A DNA stretch of 64,000 nt, from positions 33,076 through 97,075 of the forward strand of contig JAVBLT010000005.1 in assembly GCA_031553315.1 (NCBI GenBank). The letters are read 5' to 3'. The position numbers were made by a program, and so were the translations under genes. The notes beneath the pieces are model-generated. The model was not told the origin of the DNA. It searched no databases and saw only the letters and a program-made list of their open reading frames with translations. Below, piece after piece: positions 8,567 to 17,846 of this stretch. The stretch is from JAVBLT01 sp031553315 (GTDB lineage: Bacteria > Verrucomicrobiota > Kiritimatiellia > RFP12 > DVOR01). Position 1 is the stretch's first letter; each line of letters opens with the position of its first letter.

Positions 8567-10681
8567 TTCAACCGTCAGGTTGATTTCATCCGCCGCGCCG
8601 GCTTCTTTGCTCCAGGCGGAGAGGCGGTATGCGCCTTTTTGGAGCGTGATGAAATCGCCGCTTTGTTTTTCGCCGAGATACGCGCCGTTGGCATACCAGT
8701 GCATCGTTTCGGGAATGGTGCGGATCAGGAGGCGGGTCTTTCCGGAATAATCGCCGCGGTAGGCGCCGGGGGGCGGGAGAATGATCCGGGCGGCGGGGCG
8801 GGGTTGCGCGGGGCAGCGGGGGCAGGCGCGCAGGAGAATGCCCCGGATCGCCGTGCCGGTGAAGACCGTGCCGCAGGAGGGGGTGGGGGTGAGGCCGCTC
8901 GCGGCGCAGAGGGGAACCGGGGTGTGGTGGGCGGCGGTGCGCCAGAGGGGCGGGGGGGCGTTGCGGTAAAGCGCGCTGAGGATGTCGCCGGCGGCGGGTG
9001 CGGCGAGGGCGGCGCCGATGAGGGCGGGGGAGGCGGAGCCGCGTTTGTTGCCGAACCACACGCCGACGGTGTAGTCGGGGGTGAAGGCGATGCACCAGGC
9101 ATCGCGGTTGTTGTTGGAGGTGCCGGTTTTCCAGGCGGGGCGGAGGTATTGGGCGCCGGGGAGGGGGCGGGTGCGGAGCATGTCGGCGATGAGGTCGGCC
9201 ACGCCGGGCGACCAGAGGGCCCGGGCGGGGGCGGGTGAATCGGTTTCGAGGAAGAGGGGCGGGCGGAAGCGGGCGCCGTTGGCGAGGGCGGCGTAGGCGG
9301 CGGTGAGCTGGAGGAGGCTGGCTTCGCAGCCGCCGAGGGCGAGGGTGAGGCCGGGGGGGCGGGCGGGGCGGGGAAGGCCGAAGGCGTGGAGGCGGGCGAG
9401 GACGCGTTCGGGGCCGATGGCGCGCAGGAGGCGGATGGCGGGGGTGTTGAGGGAATCGGAGAGGGCGGTTTGGGCGGTGACGGCGCCGCGGTAGGAGCCG
9501 TCGAAGTTTTCGGGGCGGTAATCGGGGAGGAGCAGGGGGGAATCGTCGAGATAGGTTTGGGCGGTGAGGCGGCCGGCCTGGGCGGCTTCGCCGTAGATGA
9601 AGGGTTTGAGGAGGGAGCCGGGGGAGCGGGGGGCGGTGGCGGCGTTGACCTGGCCGGCGGGGAGGGCGTTGAAATTGAGCGAGCCGATGAGGGCCCGGAC
9701 TTTGCCGGTGCTGTTTTCGAGGATTACGGCGGCGGCGTCGTCGACTCCCGTCGCGGTGTGGAGGCGGTTTTCGAGGGCGGTTCGGGCGAGTTGCTGGGTT
9801 TCGGGGTCGAGTGTGGCGGTGTAGACGAGGCGGCCGGGATTCCGGCTTCGTGCGAGCTGGAAGAAGTGGGGATCGGGCGCCGCGGGGAAGACCGGCGCGG
9901 AGAAATCGCGGTAGCGCAGCGGGTTCGCGCGGATGCGGCGGGCCTCGGCCTCGGTGATTTCGCGGTGGCGCACGAGGAGGCTGAGCACGGTGTCGAGGCG
10001 TTTTTCGGCGGCGGCGGGGTGGCGGTCGGGGCGCAGGCGGGCGGGGGATTGCGGGAGGCCGCAGAGGAGAATGGCTTCGGCTTCATTGAGGTCGCGCGCG
10101 GGGCGGCCGAAGTAGTAACGGGCGGCGGCTTCGGCGCCGTAGATGCGCCCGCCGTAGGGGAGGTGGTTGAAGTAGGCCTCGAGGATTTCGTTTTTGGAGC
10201 GGGTGAGCTCGAGGTTTTTGGCGAGGCCCATCTGAATGAATTTGGTGGTGAAGCGTTTGTCGCGCCCGTAAAGGAGGGCGGTGAGCTGCATGGTCACGGT
10301 GGAGGCGCCGGAGATGATGCGGCGGTTGCGGATGAGCTGCCAGGCGGCGCGGAAAAGGGCGGAGGTGTCTACGCCGTCGTGCTCGAAGAAGCCGTGATCC
10401 TCCACGGCGAGGGTGTAGCGGATGAGGTGCGGGGGCAGCTCGGCGAGCGGCACGGGGAAGCTCCAGCGCGAATCGAAGCCCGCGAGGGTGTGCGCGGGGT
10501 TTCCCCGGCAATCGAGAAAGCGCACGGCGGGGTATTGTTCGGTGAGCTTTGCGGGGTCGAAGGCGAAGCAGTGCGGGAAGACCCAGGCCCAGAACGCCGC
10601 GCCGAGGAGCCCGGCTGCGGCGAGCCCGGCGCCCAGGCGCTTCAGGCGGCGTTTCCATTTATTCGACGGTGAAGGTTTCAT
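8564..10681 (-). CDS. pbpC: Penicillin-binding protein 1C
   Basis: Bifunctional peptidoglycan synthase of 705 residues. A single N-terminal membrane segment (about residues 13-33) is followed by the GT51 glycosyltransferase domain, with E-D-H-G-F-F-E-H-D-G near residue 92 and G-A-S-T-V-T-M-Q-L. The transpeptidase domain has the active-site S356-x-x-K359, S-L-N, and K-T-G-T-S. A C-terminal domain typical of PBP1C (BiPBP_C) closes the protein. The gene overlaps the upstream alpha-2-macroglobulin gene by 23 bases, a pairing widespread in Gram-negative bacteria. The stop codon TAG lies in the end of a repeat element, so the last residues may have been set by its insertion. Confidence 0.93.
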   Translation of the reverse strand: MKPSPSNKWKRRLKRLGAGLAAAGLLGAAFWAWVFPHCFAFDPAKLTEQYPAVRFLDCRGNPAHTLAGFDSRWSFPVPLAELPPHLIRYTLAVEDHGFFEHDGVDTSALFRAAWQLIRNRRIISGASTVTMQLTALLYGRDKRFTTKFIQMGLAKNLELTRSKNEILEAYFNHLPYGGRIYGAEAAARYYFGRPARDLNEAEAILLCGLPQSPARLRPDRHPAAAEKRLDTVLSLLVRHREITEAEARRIRANPLRYRDFSAPVFPAAPDPHFFQLARSRNPGRLVYTATLDPETQQLARTALENRLHTATGVDDAAAVILENSTGKVRALIGSLNFNALPAGQVNAATAPRSPGSLLKPFIYGEAAQAGRLTAQTYLDDSPLLLPDYRPENFDGSYRGAVTAQTALSDSLNTPAIRLLRAIGPERVLARLHAFGLPRPARPPGLTLALGGCEASLLQLTAAYAALANGARFRPPLFLETDSPAPARALWSPGVADLIADMLRTRPLPGAQYLRPAWKTGTSNNNRDAWCIAFTPDYTVGVWFGNKRGSASPALIGAALAAPAAGDILSALYRNAPPPLWRTAAHHTPVPLCAASGLTPTPSCGTVFTGTAIRGILLRACPRCPAQPRPAARIILPPPGAYRGDYSGKTRLLIRTIPETMHWYANGAYLGEKQSGDFITLQKGAYRLSAWSKEAGAADEINLTVE

Positions 10682-13600
10682 GGCCGCGTGCGGTGGCCCG
10701 GAGGGCCGATTGGTACATCGATTCGACCTGCACGGGCGGCAGGGCGAAGGTTCCGCGCACCGTCGCCCGCACGCGATAGGTCACCACGCTTTGGGCATGG
10801 AGGTCGCCGAAGGCCAGGAAACGGTCGAAGCGGCGTTCCTTGCGGCGGCAGGCGAAGCCGGTGCTTTTGGAGGGGTCGTCGAACACGCGGCTGCGGGTGA
10901 GGAGGGTTTCGTCTTCGATTTCGAGGCCGGCGGGGAGCAGGTCGGTGATCACGATGTTTTCCCGGGGGGCGGGGCTTGAGAGGGTGATGACCGCCGTGAG
11001 CAAATCGCCCGCGCGGCACTGCGTCACGGGGAGCCCGTCGGCGTTGAAATAGGCTCGGTCGATGGCGAAACCGCTGGCGGCGGGTGTGAAGGCGGCGGGG
11101 ATTGCCCGTTTGCGGTGATACACGCACACGCTGCTCTCGCCGGTGTTGGCCATGCGCACGGCGGCTTTGCCTTCGATTGATTTCGACCCGGTCACGGGTT
11201 CGGGGTCGCCGCCGTTGACCGCGGCGGTGAAGGTGCTTTTGCCGCCGCCGTGGCGGGCGACCCAGCGGGCGAGGCCGAGGGAGGCCCAGGCGTTTTCCTG
11301 GGTGCTGCCCCAGTGGCCGGCGGGGGTGAGGGCGTTTTGAAGCTCGCGGGCGAGGAGGGTGTTGGCGGGGTGTTCGGGGAGGATGTCGCCCAAAATCCAG
11401 AGGGCGAGGCCGAGGCGCCGGGTTTTGGAGTCGATGCCGCCGAAGCGTGCGCCCGTCATCTCCCAAAACGGTTGCTCCAGGAGCGGTTTGAGCAGCGCCA
11501 GGCCCTCCACGGGATACCCCGCGCGGATCAGCGCCGCGCCGATGAGAAACGCGGTGTAGGCATCGGCCTCTTCCGTGGCGGCCATGCGCGCGGGTGTGGC
11601 GGCGTGGCGCGGTTCGGCGAGGGCGAGCATGTAGAGGGCGTAGGCGCGGCGGGGCAGGTCGGTGCTCCGGTCGTTGGCGGTGCGGATCAGGTTGCGGATG
11701 ATGCCTGCGCGGTGTTCGGCTTCCAGCGCGGCGTAGCCGGCGGTTTCGGCTTCGAGCAGGAAGTGCCAGGCGAAGAGCGTGCCTTCCTGCCAGGCGGTTC
11801 TGCCGCCGGGCCACATGGCGTAGGTGTGGTCGGAGAGGCGCATGGCGGCGAGGCGGGAGGCGGCCAGGGCGATTTTCCCGCCCGCGCCCTCCGCCAGCGC
11901 CTCGGGCACGATGCCGCTCTGCGCAAACGCCTTCGCCCCAAGGAACGGGAAGGCCTGGGCGGTGGTCTGCTCCAGGCAGCCGTGGGGGTAATCGTTGAGC
12001 CAGTCGAGTGCTCCGCGCACGGAAAGGGTGGGGGAGCCGGCGTCGATCCGGTCGTGCGGGCCGGAGGTGAAGGTGCGCGCCTCGCCGGGCCTGAGGGTCT
12101 CGATGGCGAGTGAATCGGCGGCGGGCAGGGGCGGCCGCACGGTGATGGCGACGGTCTGGGCGCGTGTTTCGCCGCCGGCGGCGAATTCGGCGCGGATCGT
12201 CACGGTTTCAACCCCGGGCTTCACCTTGAACCCGACCGCCGCCGCGATCGCCGCGCCCTTGGGGGCGCTGACTTTTCCGCGGTTGGCCGTGAGCGTTTCC
12301 ACGCCCGCCGTTTCGGCGATGCTCCAGATGCCTTCGCCGGTCTCCACGTCGTTGTTGAAGCCTTCGAGGAGAATTTCAAAGGAATCGCCCGGCGCGAGGA
12401 AGCGCGGCGCCGTGACCTTCAGCGCCACCGGGCCGCGCATGGCCAGCGTGTGTTCGCCCGATCCGGTCTGCGCGGGCGCCGCCGCCGTGGCCATCAGGCG
12501 CAGCGCGCCGGTGTGGTCGGGCAGGGTGACCGCCAGCTCCGCTTCGCCCGATTCGGGCACCGCCAGCGCATCGCACAGCAGCACGACCGAATCCTTGCGT
12601 TCCTCCGAGGTGTCGGAAACATAGCGCCCGCCGGTCTCCGCGTCGCCGCCGACGGCTTCGCGATCGAGGCGCATCACCGGGTAAAAAAGGCCATACGCAT
12701 CGCCGAAGCGCCAGGTGCAGCGTTTTCGCCCGAAAAACGCCGCGAAGGGGTCGGGCGTTTTGAAGCCGGTCAACGCCAGCACGCCCTCATCCACGCCCCA
12801 GAGCTGAACCTGCCCGGCGGTCGGCGCGCCTGTGTGATCCGTGAGCGCGATCTTGACCGGAATGCGTTCGCCCGGCAGCGCCTTCACCGGCGCCGTCAGC
12901 GCCACATTCAGCCGGCGGGCCGCCTGGTCGATCGGCAGCGACGCCAGCCCGAACAGCCGCTGCGGCTCCCGCTCGGGCGAGGCCTCGCTCACCAGCGTGA
13001 CCCCCGCAAAGAAGCTGCCCGCCGGCGTATCGGGCGCAATGGCGAGCCTGATTGTGTTTTTGCCGGCCTTCACCGGCACGATCCGCGCGTCGCCCGTGAT
13101 CACAATCGCCTCGCCCGCAAAGGGCGATTCAAACGAAAGCTCCGCCGTCTCGCCCGGCGTGTAGCGCTCCGCATCGAGCGAGAAGGTCAGCATATTGGGG
13201 TTTGCCGAGCGCTCGCCCGCCTCGCCCTTCCAGAACCAGAAATCGCGCACATGGCGGAGCGTGCCCGCCTCGTCGATCACCGAGAGCTCAAACGACCCGC
13301 TGAAGGGCGGCGAGACCGTGAACCGGCCCTCCGCCAGCGCCAGCGCGTTCGTGCCCAGCACCTGCCGCTCCTCCTGCCACACCCGCGCATACGAGCCATC
13401 CCGCTCCCGCAGCACCCAGCTCCACTCCTTCGCCGCCAGCACCACCCGCAGCTGCGCCGCCGGAAATTCCTCCGCCCCCGCCGAGACCGCCGCGCATTCA
13501 AACACCTTGCCCGCCTCTGTGGTTTCCGCCTCGCGCGTGCCCACATAATAAGGCGCCGTGTGCAGCGTCAGCTCCACCCCCGCCGTCACCGCCCGGCTCC

Positions 13601-15326
13601 CCGCCCCGCTCTGCGCGCTCGCCGAGACCCACGCGCTCACCGGGTTCGCCCCCGGCGCCTTCGGGCGCGGCAGCACAAGCGAGAAATCACCCTTCGCATC
13701 GGTCGCCGCCGCTCCCGAGACACGCGCGATCGGCGATCCATCCTCAAAGCCGAAGACAAAATCTTTCCAGCGCGCATCCGAAAAGGGCACAGAGGCGCTC
13801 TCAATCGAAACCTTCACCTCGCCCCCCTCAAGCGGCCTGCCGAAATAATACGCCGCCCGGCCCGAAACCGCCACAGCCGCCTCCCGCGCCTCCGCCGAGA
13901 CCCGCACCTTCAGATCATCCGGCACAAACTCGGCGACCTGAAACGCCCCCCGCCCGTAAACCGCCGCCTCCTCCGAAGCCCCCGGCTCAACCAGGCAAAA
14001 CGACCACCCCCCCGTCGGCGCCGCAGCCGGTAGCTCAATCCGCGCCCGGTAACACCCCAGCGCATCGCCCTCAGCCTGGATCCGCGCGAACACCTTCCCC
14101 TGCGGGTCGCGCACCGCCAGCGCCAGCGGAACCCCGCCCAGCGCCGCCAGATCCGAAGACCTCCGCAGCATCGCAAAAAGCGTCAGACCCTCCCCCGGCC
14201 TGCAAATGCCCCGCTCAGGGTAGAGAAACGCCGTCATCGCCTCGCCGCCCGGCGCCGGAAGCGCCGGATCCCCGTGATCCGCAAGCCAGTCGAAAGAAAA
14301 ATAGGTGACGTCGCCCCCCAGCCTGGCCACCAGCATCGCCGGTTCATCCTCAGCGTCGGCCAGTTTCGGCAGAGCCAGGCGCCCCGCCCCCGAACCATCC
14401 GCCGCGACCGACCCCAGCAGACGCCGCTTCGCGCTGTAAAGCTCCACCTTCGCCCCCTCCACCCCCGCCTTCCCCGAAAGCGAACGCACCACAAACAGCG
14501 CCTCATTTTCCTTCACCGCCACCGTCAGCGCCAGATCCGTCACCACCGCGACCCGGCGCGAACAGCCCGGCGAGAGCTCAAGCGAATAGAGCCCCGGCGC
14601 CTGCCCGATCCCCACACCCGCCAGATCCAGCGGAACCAGCGCCCGCTCATTCGGCTTCAGCGAAACCGCCAGCTTCTTCTCCAGCACCCTCACCGTGTTG
14701 CGGTCAGCCGCCCCCGAGAGAAAATCAATCAGATTCTCCCCATGCGCCCTGCGCACCTCCACCTCAAACGCCTCCGGAGGATTCGTCAGCCGCAGCGGCA
14801 GCTGCCACACCCCGCACCCCACCGGAAAAAACACACCCGTCGTGGCAAACGACAGATCCTGCGGGAGATCCGGCGCCACAAACGCCAGATCCACATCCCG
14901 CTCCAGCACCCTCCCCGATTCACCCGGCAGCCCCCTCCTCACCCGCACCCGGTAAAGCCGCCCCGGCACAAACTCCCCCCCGATCTCCAGCGCCGGGTAC
15001 CCCGAAGCGCGCAGATACAGCCCCTCCACCTCCGGCTCCACCGCCACCCACGCCTTCAGATCCGCCCCCTCAGCCAGCAGATCCTCCGAAAAATCAATGC
15101 AATACCTCACCTCGCCCCACGACCTCACATACGCGTTAAGCAACGCAAACGGCGGCTTCTCCACCACCCTCTCCGCAACCTTCTCCACCGCCCTTACCGG
15201 TTCCGGCACCCGCTCCAGCCGCTCCCTCAACACCGCATTCTCCAGCCTCACACCCCTCAGCGCAACCAGCGAAAACACCAGCGCCCCCACAAAAAATGAC
15301 AACGCCGCCAGATAAATCCGATTCAT
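10659..15326 (-). CDS. Bacterial alpha-2-macroglobulin with intact thioester motif
   Basis: A 1555-residue periplasmic protease trap of the YfhM type. A signal or anchor segment covers residues 5-24. A series of MG beta domains follows. The bait/thioester region carries G-C-L-E-Q with Cys at 1117 and Gln at 1120, the pair that forms the internal thioester. An alpha/alpha TED helical domain covers about 1090-1380, and a receptor-binding-like domain ends the protein. It is co-transcribed with pbpC; the accepted idea is that the trap guards the periplasm while PBP1C repairs peptidoglycan. Within the gene, coding-strand bias moves from G-rich in the 5' part to C-rich in the 3' part. A GAGG ribosome site precedes the ATG. 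Confidence 0.93.
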   Translation of the reverse strand: MNRIYLAALSFFVGALVFSLVALRGVRLENAVLRERLERVPEPVRAVEKVAERVVEKPPFALLNAYVRSWGEVRYCIDFSEDLLAEGADLKAWVAVEPEVEGLYLRASGYPALEIGGEFVPGRLYRVRVRRGLPGESGRVLERDVDLAFVAPDLPQDLSFATTGVFFPVGCGVWQLPLRLTNPPEAFEVEVRRAHGENLIDFLSGAADRNTVRVLEKKLAVSLKPNERALVPLDLAGVGIGQAPGLYSLELSPGCSRRVAVVTDLALTVAVKENEALFVVRSLSGKAGVEGAKVELYSAKRRLLGSVAADGSGAGRLALPKLADAEDEPAMLVARLGGDVTYFSFDWLADHGDPALPAPGGEAMTAFLYPERGICRPGEGLTLFAMLRRSSDLAALGGVPLALAVRDPQGKVFARIQAEGDALGCYRARIELPAAAPTGGWSFCLVEPGASEEAAVYGRGAFQVAEFVPDDLKVRVSAEAREAAVAVSGRAAYYFGRPLEGGEVKVSIESASVPFSDARWKDFVFGFEDGSPIARVSGAAATDAKGDFSLVLPRPKAPGANPVSAWVSASAQSGAGSRAVTAGVELTLHTAPYYVGTREAETTEAGKVFECAAVSAGAEEFPAAQLRVVLAAKEWSWVLRERDGSYARVWQEERQVLGTNALALAEGRFTVSPPFSGSFELSVIDEAGTLRHVRDFWFWKGEAGERSANPNMLTFSLDAERYTPGETAELSFESPFAGEAIVITGDARIVPVKAGKNTIRLAIAPDTPAGSFFAGVTLVSEASPEREPQRLFGLASLPIDQAARRLNVALTAPVKALPGERIPVKIALTDHTGAPTAGQVQLWGVDEGVLALTGFKTPDPFAAFFGRKRCTWRFGDAYGLFYPVMRLDREAVGGDAETGGRYVSDTSEERKDSVVLLCDALAVPESGEAELAVTLPDHTGALRLMATAAAPAQTGSGEHTLAMRGPVALKVTAPRFLAPGDSFEILLEGFNNDVETGEGIWSIAETAGVETLTANRGKVSAPKGAAIAAAVGFKVKPGVETVTIRAEFAAGGETRAQTVAITVRPPLPAADSLAIETLRPGEARTFTSGPHDRIDAGSPTLSVRGALDWLNDYPHGCLEQTTAQAFPFLGAKAFAQSGIVPEALAEGAGGKIALAASRLAAMRLSDHTYAMWPGGRTAWQEGTLFAWHFLLEAETAGYAALEAEHRAGIIRNLIRTANDRSTDLPRRAYALYMLALAEPRHAATPARMAATEEADAYTAFLIGAALIRAGYPVEGLALLKPLLEQPFWEMTGARFGGIDSKTRRLGLALWILGDILPEHPANTLLARELQNALTPAGHWGSTQENAWASLGLARWVARHGGGKSTFTAAVNGGDPEPVTGSKSIEGKAAVRMANTGESSVCVYHRKRAIPAAFTPAASGFAIDRAYFNADGLPVTQCRAGDLLTAVITLSSPAPRENIVITDLLPAGLEIEDETLLTRSRVFDDPSKSTGFACRRKERRFDRFLAFGDLHAQSVVTYRVRATVRGTFALPPVQVESMYQSALRATARGHETFTVE

Positions 15327-15377
15327 GGAAAAACCTCACACAAGAAAAAAGAAAAAAAGAAATCAAAAGACCCCCCC

Positions 15378-15406
15378 ATCATAATTTCTTTCAACCCCGC
15401 AATCAA
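15378..15406 (-). promoter_or_regulatory. Promoter of the alpha-2-macroglobulin/pbpC operon
   Basis: On the - strand TTGATT (15406-15401) and TATGAT (15383-15378) are 17 bases apart. The start site would fall near 15371, giving a leader of about 45 bases before the ATG at 15326. The rest of the 248-base divergent region (15327-15574) is A/C-rich and shows no open frame. Confidence 0.6.
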
Positions 15407-15522
15407 GAACCAACCCCAAAAACTTATCGACAGAACCCCGCCCCAAAACCAACACCCCGCCCCTTTCGAATCGCCGATTAAACAACATTCGTTTTTATCT
15501 TTTCACCATTTCATTTACCCCC

Positions 15523-15551
15523 TTGCCAATTCCCCAAAAAAACGGTATAGT
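15523..15551 (+). promoter_or_regulatory. Promoter of the GH3 beta-glucosidase gene
   Basis: TTGCCA (15523-15528) and TATAGT (15546-15551) are 17 bases apart, with the ATG 24 bases downstream of the -10 box. An AAGG lies about seven bases before the start codon. It faces away from the alpha-2-macroglobulin promoter about 117 bases to the left. Confidence 0.6.
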
Positions 15552-15574
15552 GAAAGTACTTATTAAGGCACACC

Positions 15575-17842
15575 ATGAAACACACATTCATACTTTTACT
15601 TGCCGCGTTCGCCGCCACCCTTCAGGCCGCACAGCCCGAAGAAGAAATGAACCGCTTCATCGACCGGCTCATGGCCCAAATGACCCTCGAAGAAAAAATC
15701 GGCCAGCTCAACCTCCTGCCCATCGGCTTCGACGTCACCGGACCCGTCCTCAGTGAAGACGTCGACGGCAAAGTCCGCCGCGGCCAAGTCGGCGCCGTCT
15801 TCAACACCTACACCCCCGCCGCCGTCAAAAAACTTCAAGACATCGCCGTCAAAGAAACCCGCCTGGGCATCCCCCTCATCTTCGGGTTCGACGTCATCCA
15901 CGGTCACCGCACCATCTTCCCCATCCCCCTGGGCCTCTCCGCCACCTGGGATCTCGACCTCATCGAGCGCACCGCCCGCGCCGCCACCGACGAAGCCACC
16001 GCCGAAGGCCTCAACTGGGTCTTCTCCCCCATGGTCGACATCACCCGCGACCCCCGCTGGGGCCGCGTCAGCGAAGGCTCAGGCGAAGACCCCTGGCTCG
16101 GCTCCCGCATCGCCGAAGCCATGGTCCGCGGCATCCAGCAAGACGACCTCGCCCGCCCCGACACCGCCCTCGCCTGCCTCAAACACTTCGCCCTCTACGG
16201 CGCCAGCGAAGCCGGCCGCGACTACAACACCGTCGACATGAGCCGCCCCCGCATGTACAACGAATACCTCCCCCCCTACCACGCCGCCGTCCAAGCCGGC
16301 GTCGGCAGCGTCATGGCCTCCTTCAATGAGATCGACGGCATCCCCGCCACCGGCAACCCCTGGCTCCTCACCACCCTCCTCCGGCGCGACTGGGGCTTCA
16401 CCGGCCTCACCGTCTCCGACTACACCGGCATCATGGAAATGACCCACCACGGCTTCGGCGACCCCCCCACCGCCACCGCCCACGCCCTCAACGCCGGGTG
16501 CGACATGGACATGGTCAGCGAATACATCACCACCTACACCCCCCGCCTCATCCAGGAAAACCGCGTCAGCACCAACACCCTCGACACCGCCTGCCGCCGC
16601 ATCCTCCAAGCCAAATACCGCCTCGGCCTCTTCACCGACCCCTACCGCTACGTCGACCCCCGCTCCGCCACCCGCATCCTCACCCCCCACAACCTCACCC
16701 TCGCCCAGGAAGCCGCCCAGAAAAGCATCGTCCTCCTCAAAAACACCAACAACCTCCTCCCCCTCGACCCCCGCGCCAAAATCGCCCTCATCGGCCCCCA
16801 GATCAAACGCAAAGCCGACCTCATCGGCAACTGGTGGGGCGCCGGCGACCGCAAGCTCCCCCTCTCCCTCTTCGAAGCCATCCAGCAGAAATACCCCACC
16901 AACACCTACACCTACGCCCTCGGCTGCAACCTCATCCAAGACCCCCACCTCATCAAAAAGCTCAACCCCCACAAAGCCGCCCTCACCCTCAACCCCACCC
17001 CCCCCGAAGACCTCATCCTCCAAGCCCTCCAAACCGCCGCCCAGGCCGACATCCTCCTCGTCGCCCTCGGCGAACCCTTCAACATGACCGGCGAAGCCGC
17101 CAGCCTCAGCGAAATCACCCTCCCCGAGCACCAGCGCCGCCTCCTCCAAGCCCTCCACACCACCGGCAAACCCATCATCCTCCTCCTCCTCAGCGGCCGC
17201 CCCAACGCCCTCCAATGGGAAGACCGCCACCTCGGCGCCATCCTCCACGCCTGGTACCCCGGCACCCGCGGCTCAGAAGCCATCGTCGAGACCCTCTTCG
17301 GGCACACCCCCCCCACCGGCAAGCTCACCATGACCTTCCCCCGCGCCACCGGCCAGATCCCCATCTACTACAACCACAAAAACACCGGCCGCCCCTTCAG
17401 CGAAAAACAAAAATACACCACCAAATACCTCGACATCCCCAACGACCCCCTCTACCCCTTCGGCCACGGCCTCACCTACACCACCTTCACCCACACCCCC
17501 CCCCGCCTCAGCTCCTCCACCCTCCGCCCCGGCCAAAGCATCACCCTCGCCACCGACCTCACCAACACCGGCCCCCGCCCCGGCCACGAAACCCTCCAGC
17601 TCTACATCCGCGACCTCACCGGCAGCGCCACCCGCCCCGTCAAAGAGCTCAAAGGCTTCCAGCGCAGCACCCTCCTCCAGCCCGGCCAGACCCAGACCCT
17701 CACCTTCACCATCACCCAAGACCACCTCAAATACTACACCCCCGACCTCCGCCACATCGCCGAGCCCGGCCAATTCCACCTCATGATCGGCCCCGACAGC
17801 GCCCACCTCCAAAGCGCCACCCTCACCCTCCTCAGCGAATAA
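15575..17842 (+). CDS. bglX: Secreted/periplasmic GH3 beta-glucosidase (BglX type)
   Basis: Hydrolyses terminal beta-D-glucosides, and possibly xylosides, from oligosaccharides. Residues 1-19 are a signal peptide ending near L-Q-A-A. The GH3 N-terminal barrel shows the substrate motif G-F-D-V-I-H-G, then D-P-R-W-G-R and L-K-H-F-A. The nucleophile is D282 in V-S-D-Y. The alpha/beta sandwich domain (about 375-600) and the C-terminal fibronectin-like domain (about 665-745) are complete in 755 residues, as in E. coli BglX. Codon use is extremely C-ending, more so than most neighbours. The next gene begins four bases after the stop, so the two are probably transcribed together. Confidence 0.93.
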   Translation: MKHTFILLLAAFAATLQAAQPEEEMNRFIDRLMAQMTLEEKIGQLNLLPIGFDVTGPVLSEDVDGKVRRGQVGAVFNTYTPAAVKKLQDIAVKETRLGIPLIFGFDVIHGHRTIFPIPLGLSATWDLDLIERTARAATDEATAEGLNWVFSPMVDITRDPRWGRVSEGSGEDPWLGSRIAEAMVRGIQQDDLARPDTALACLKHFALYGASEAGRDYNTVDMSRPRMYNEYLPPYHAAVQAGVGSVMASFNEIDGIPATGNPWLLTTLLRRDWGFTGLTVSDYTGIMEMTHHGFGDPPTATAHALNAGCDMDMVSEYITTYTPRLIQENRVSTNTLDTACRRILQAKYRLGLFTDPYRYVDPRSATRILTPHNLTLAQEAAQKSIVLLKNTNNLLPLDPRAKIALIGPQIKRKADLIGNWWGAGDRKLPLSLFEAIQQKYPTNTYTYALGCNLIQDPHLIKKLNPHKAALTLNPTPPEDLILQALQTAAQADILLVALGEPFNMTGEAASLSEITLPEHQRRLLQALHTTGKPIILLLLSGRPNALQWEDRHLGAILHAWYPGTRGSEAIVETLFGHTPPTGKLTMTFPRATGQIPIYYNHKNTGRPFSEKQKYTTKYLDIPNDPLYPFGHGLTYTTFTHTPPRLSSSTLRPGQSITLATDLTNTGPRPGHETLQLYIRDLTGSATRPVKELKGFQRSTLLQPGQTQTLTFTITQDHLKYYTPDLRHIAEPGQFHLMIGPDSAHLQSATLTLLSE

Positions 17843-17846
17843 CCGC

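Noticed and set aside
8498..10672. Long Gly/Glu/Ala-rich + strand frames opposite pbpC
   Set aside because: Shadows of the pbpC codon pattern, with no recognisable motifs or ribosome sites.
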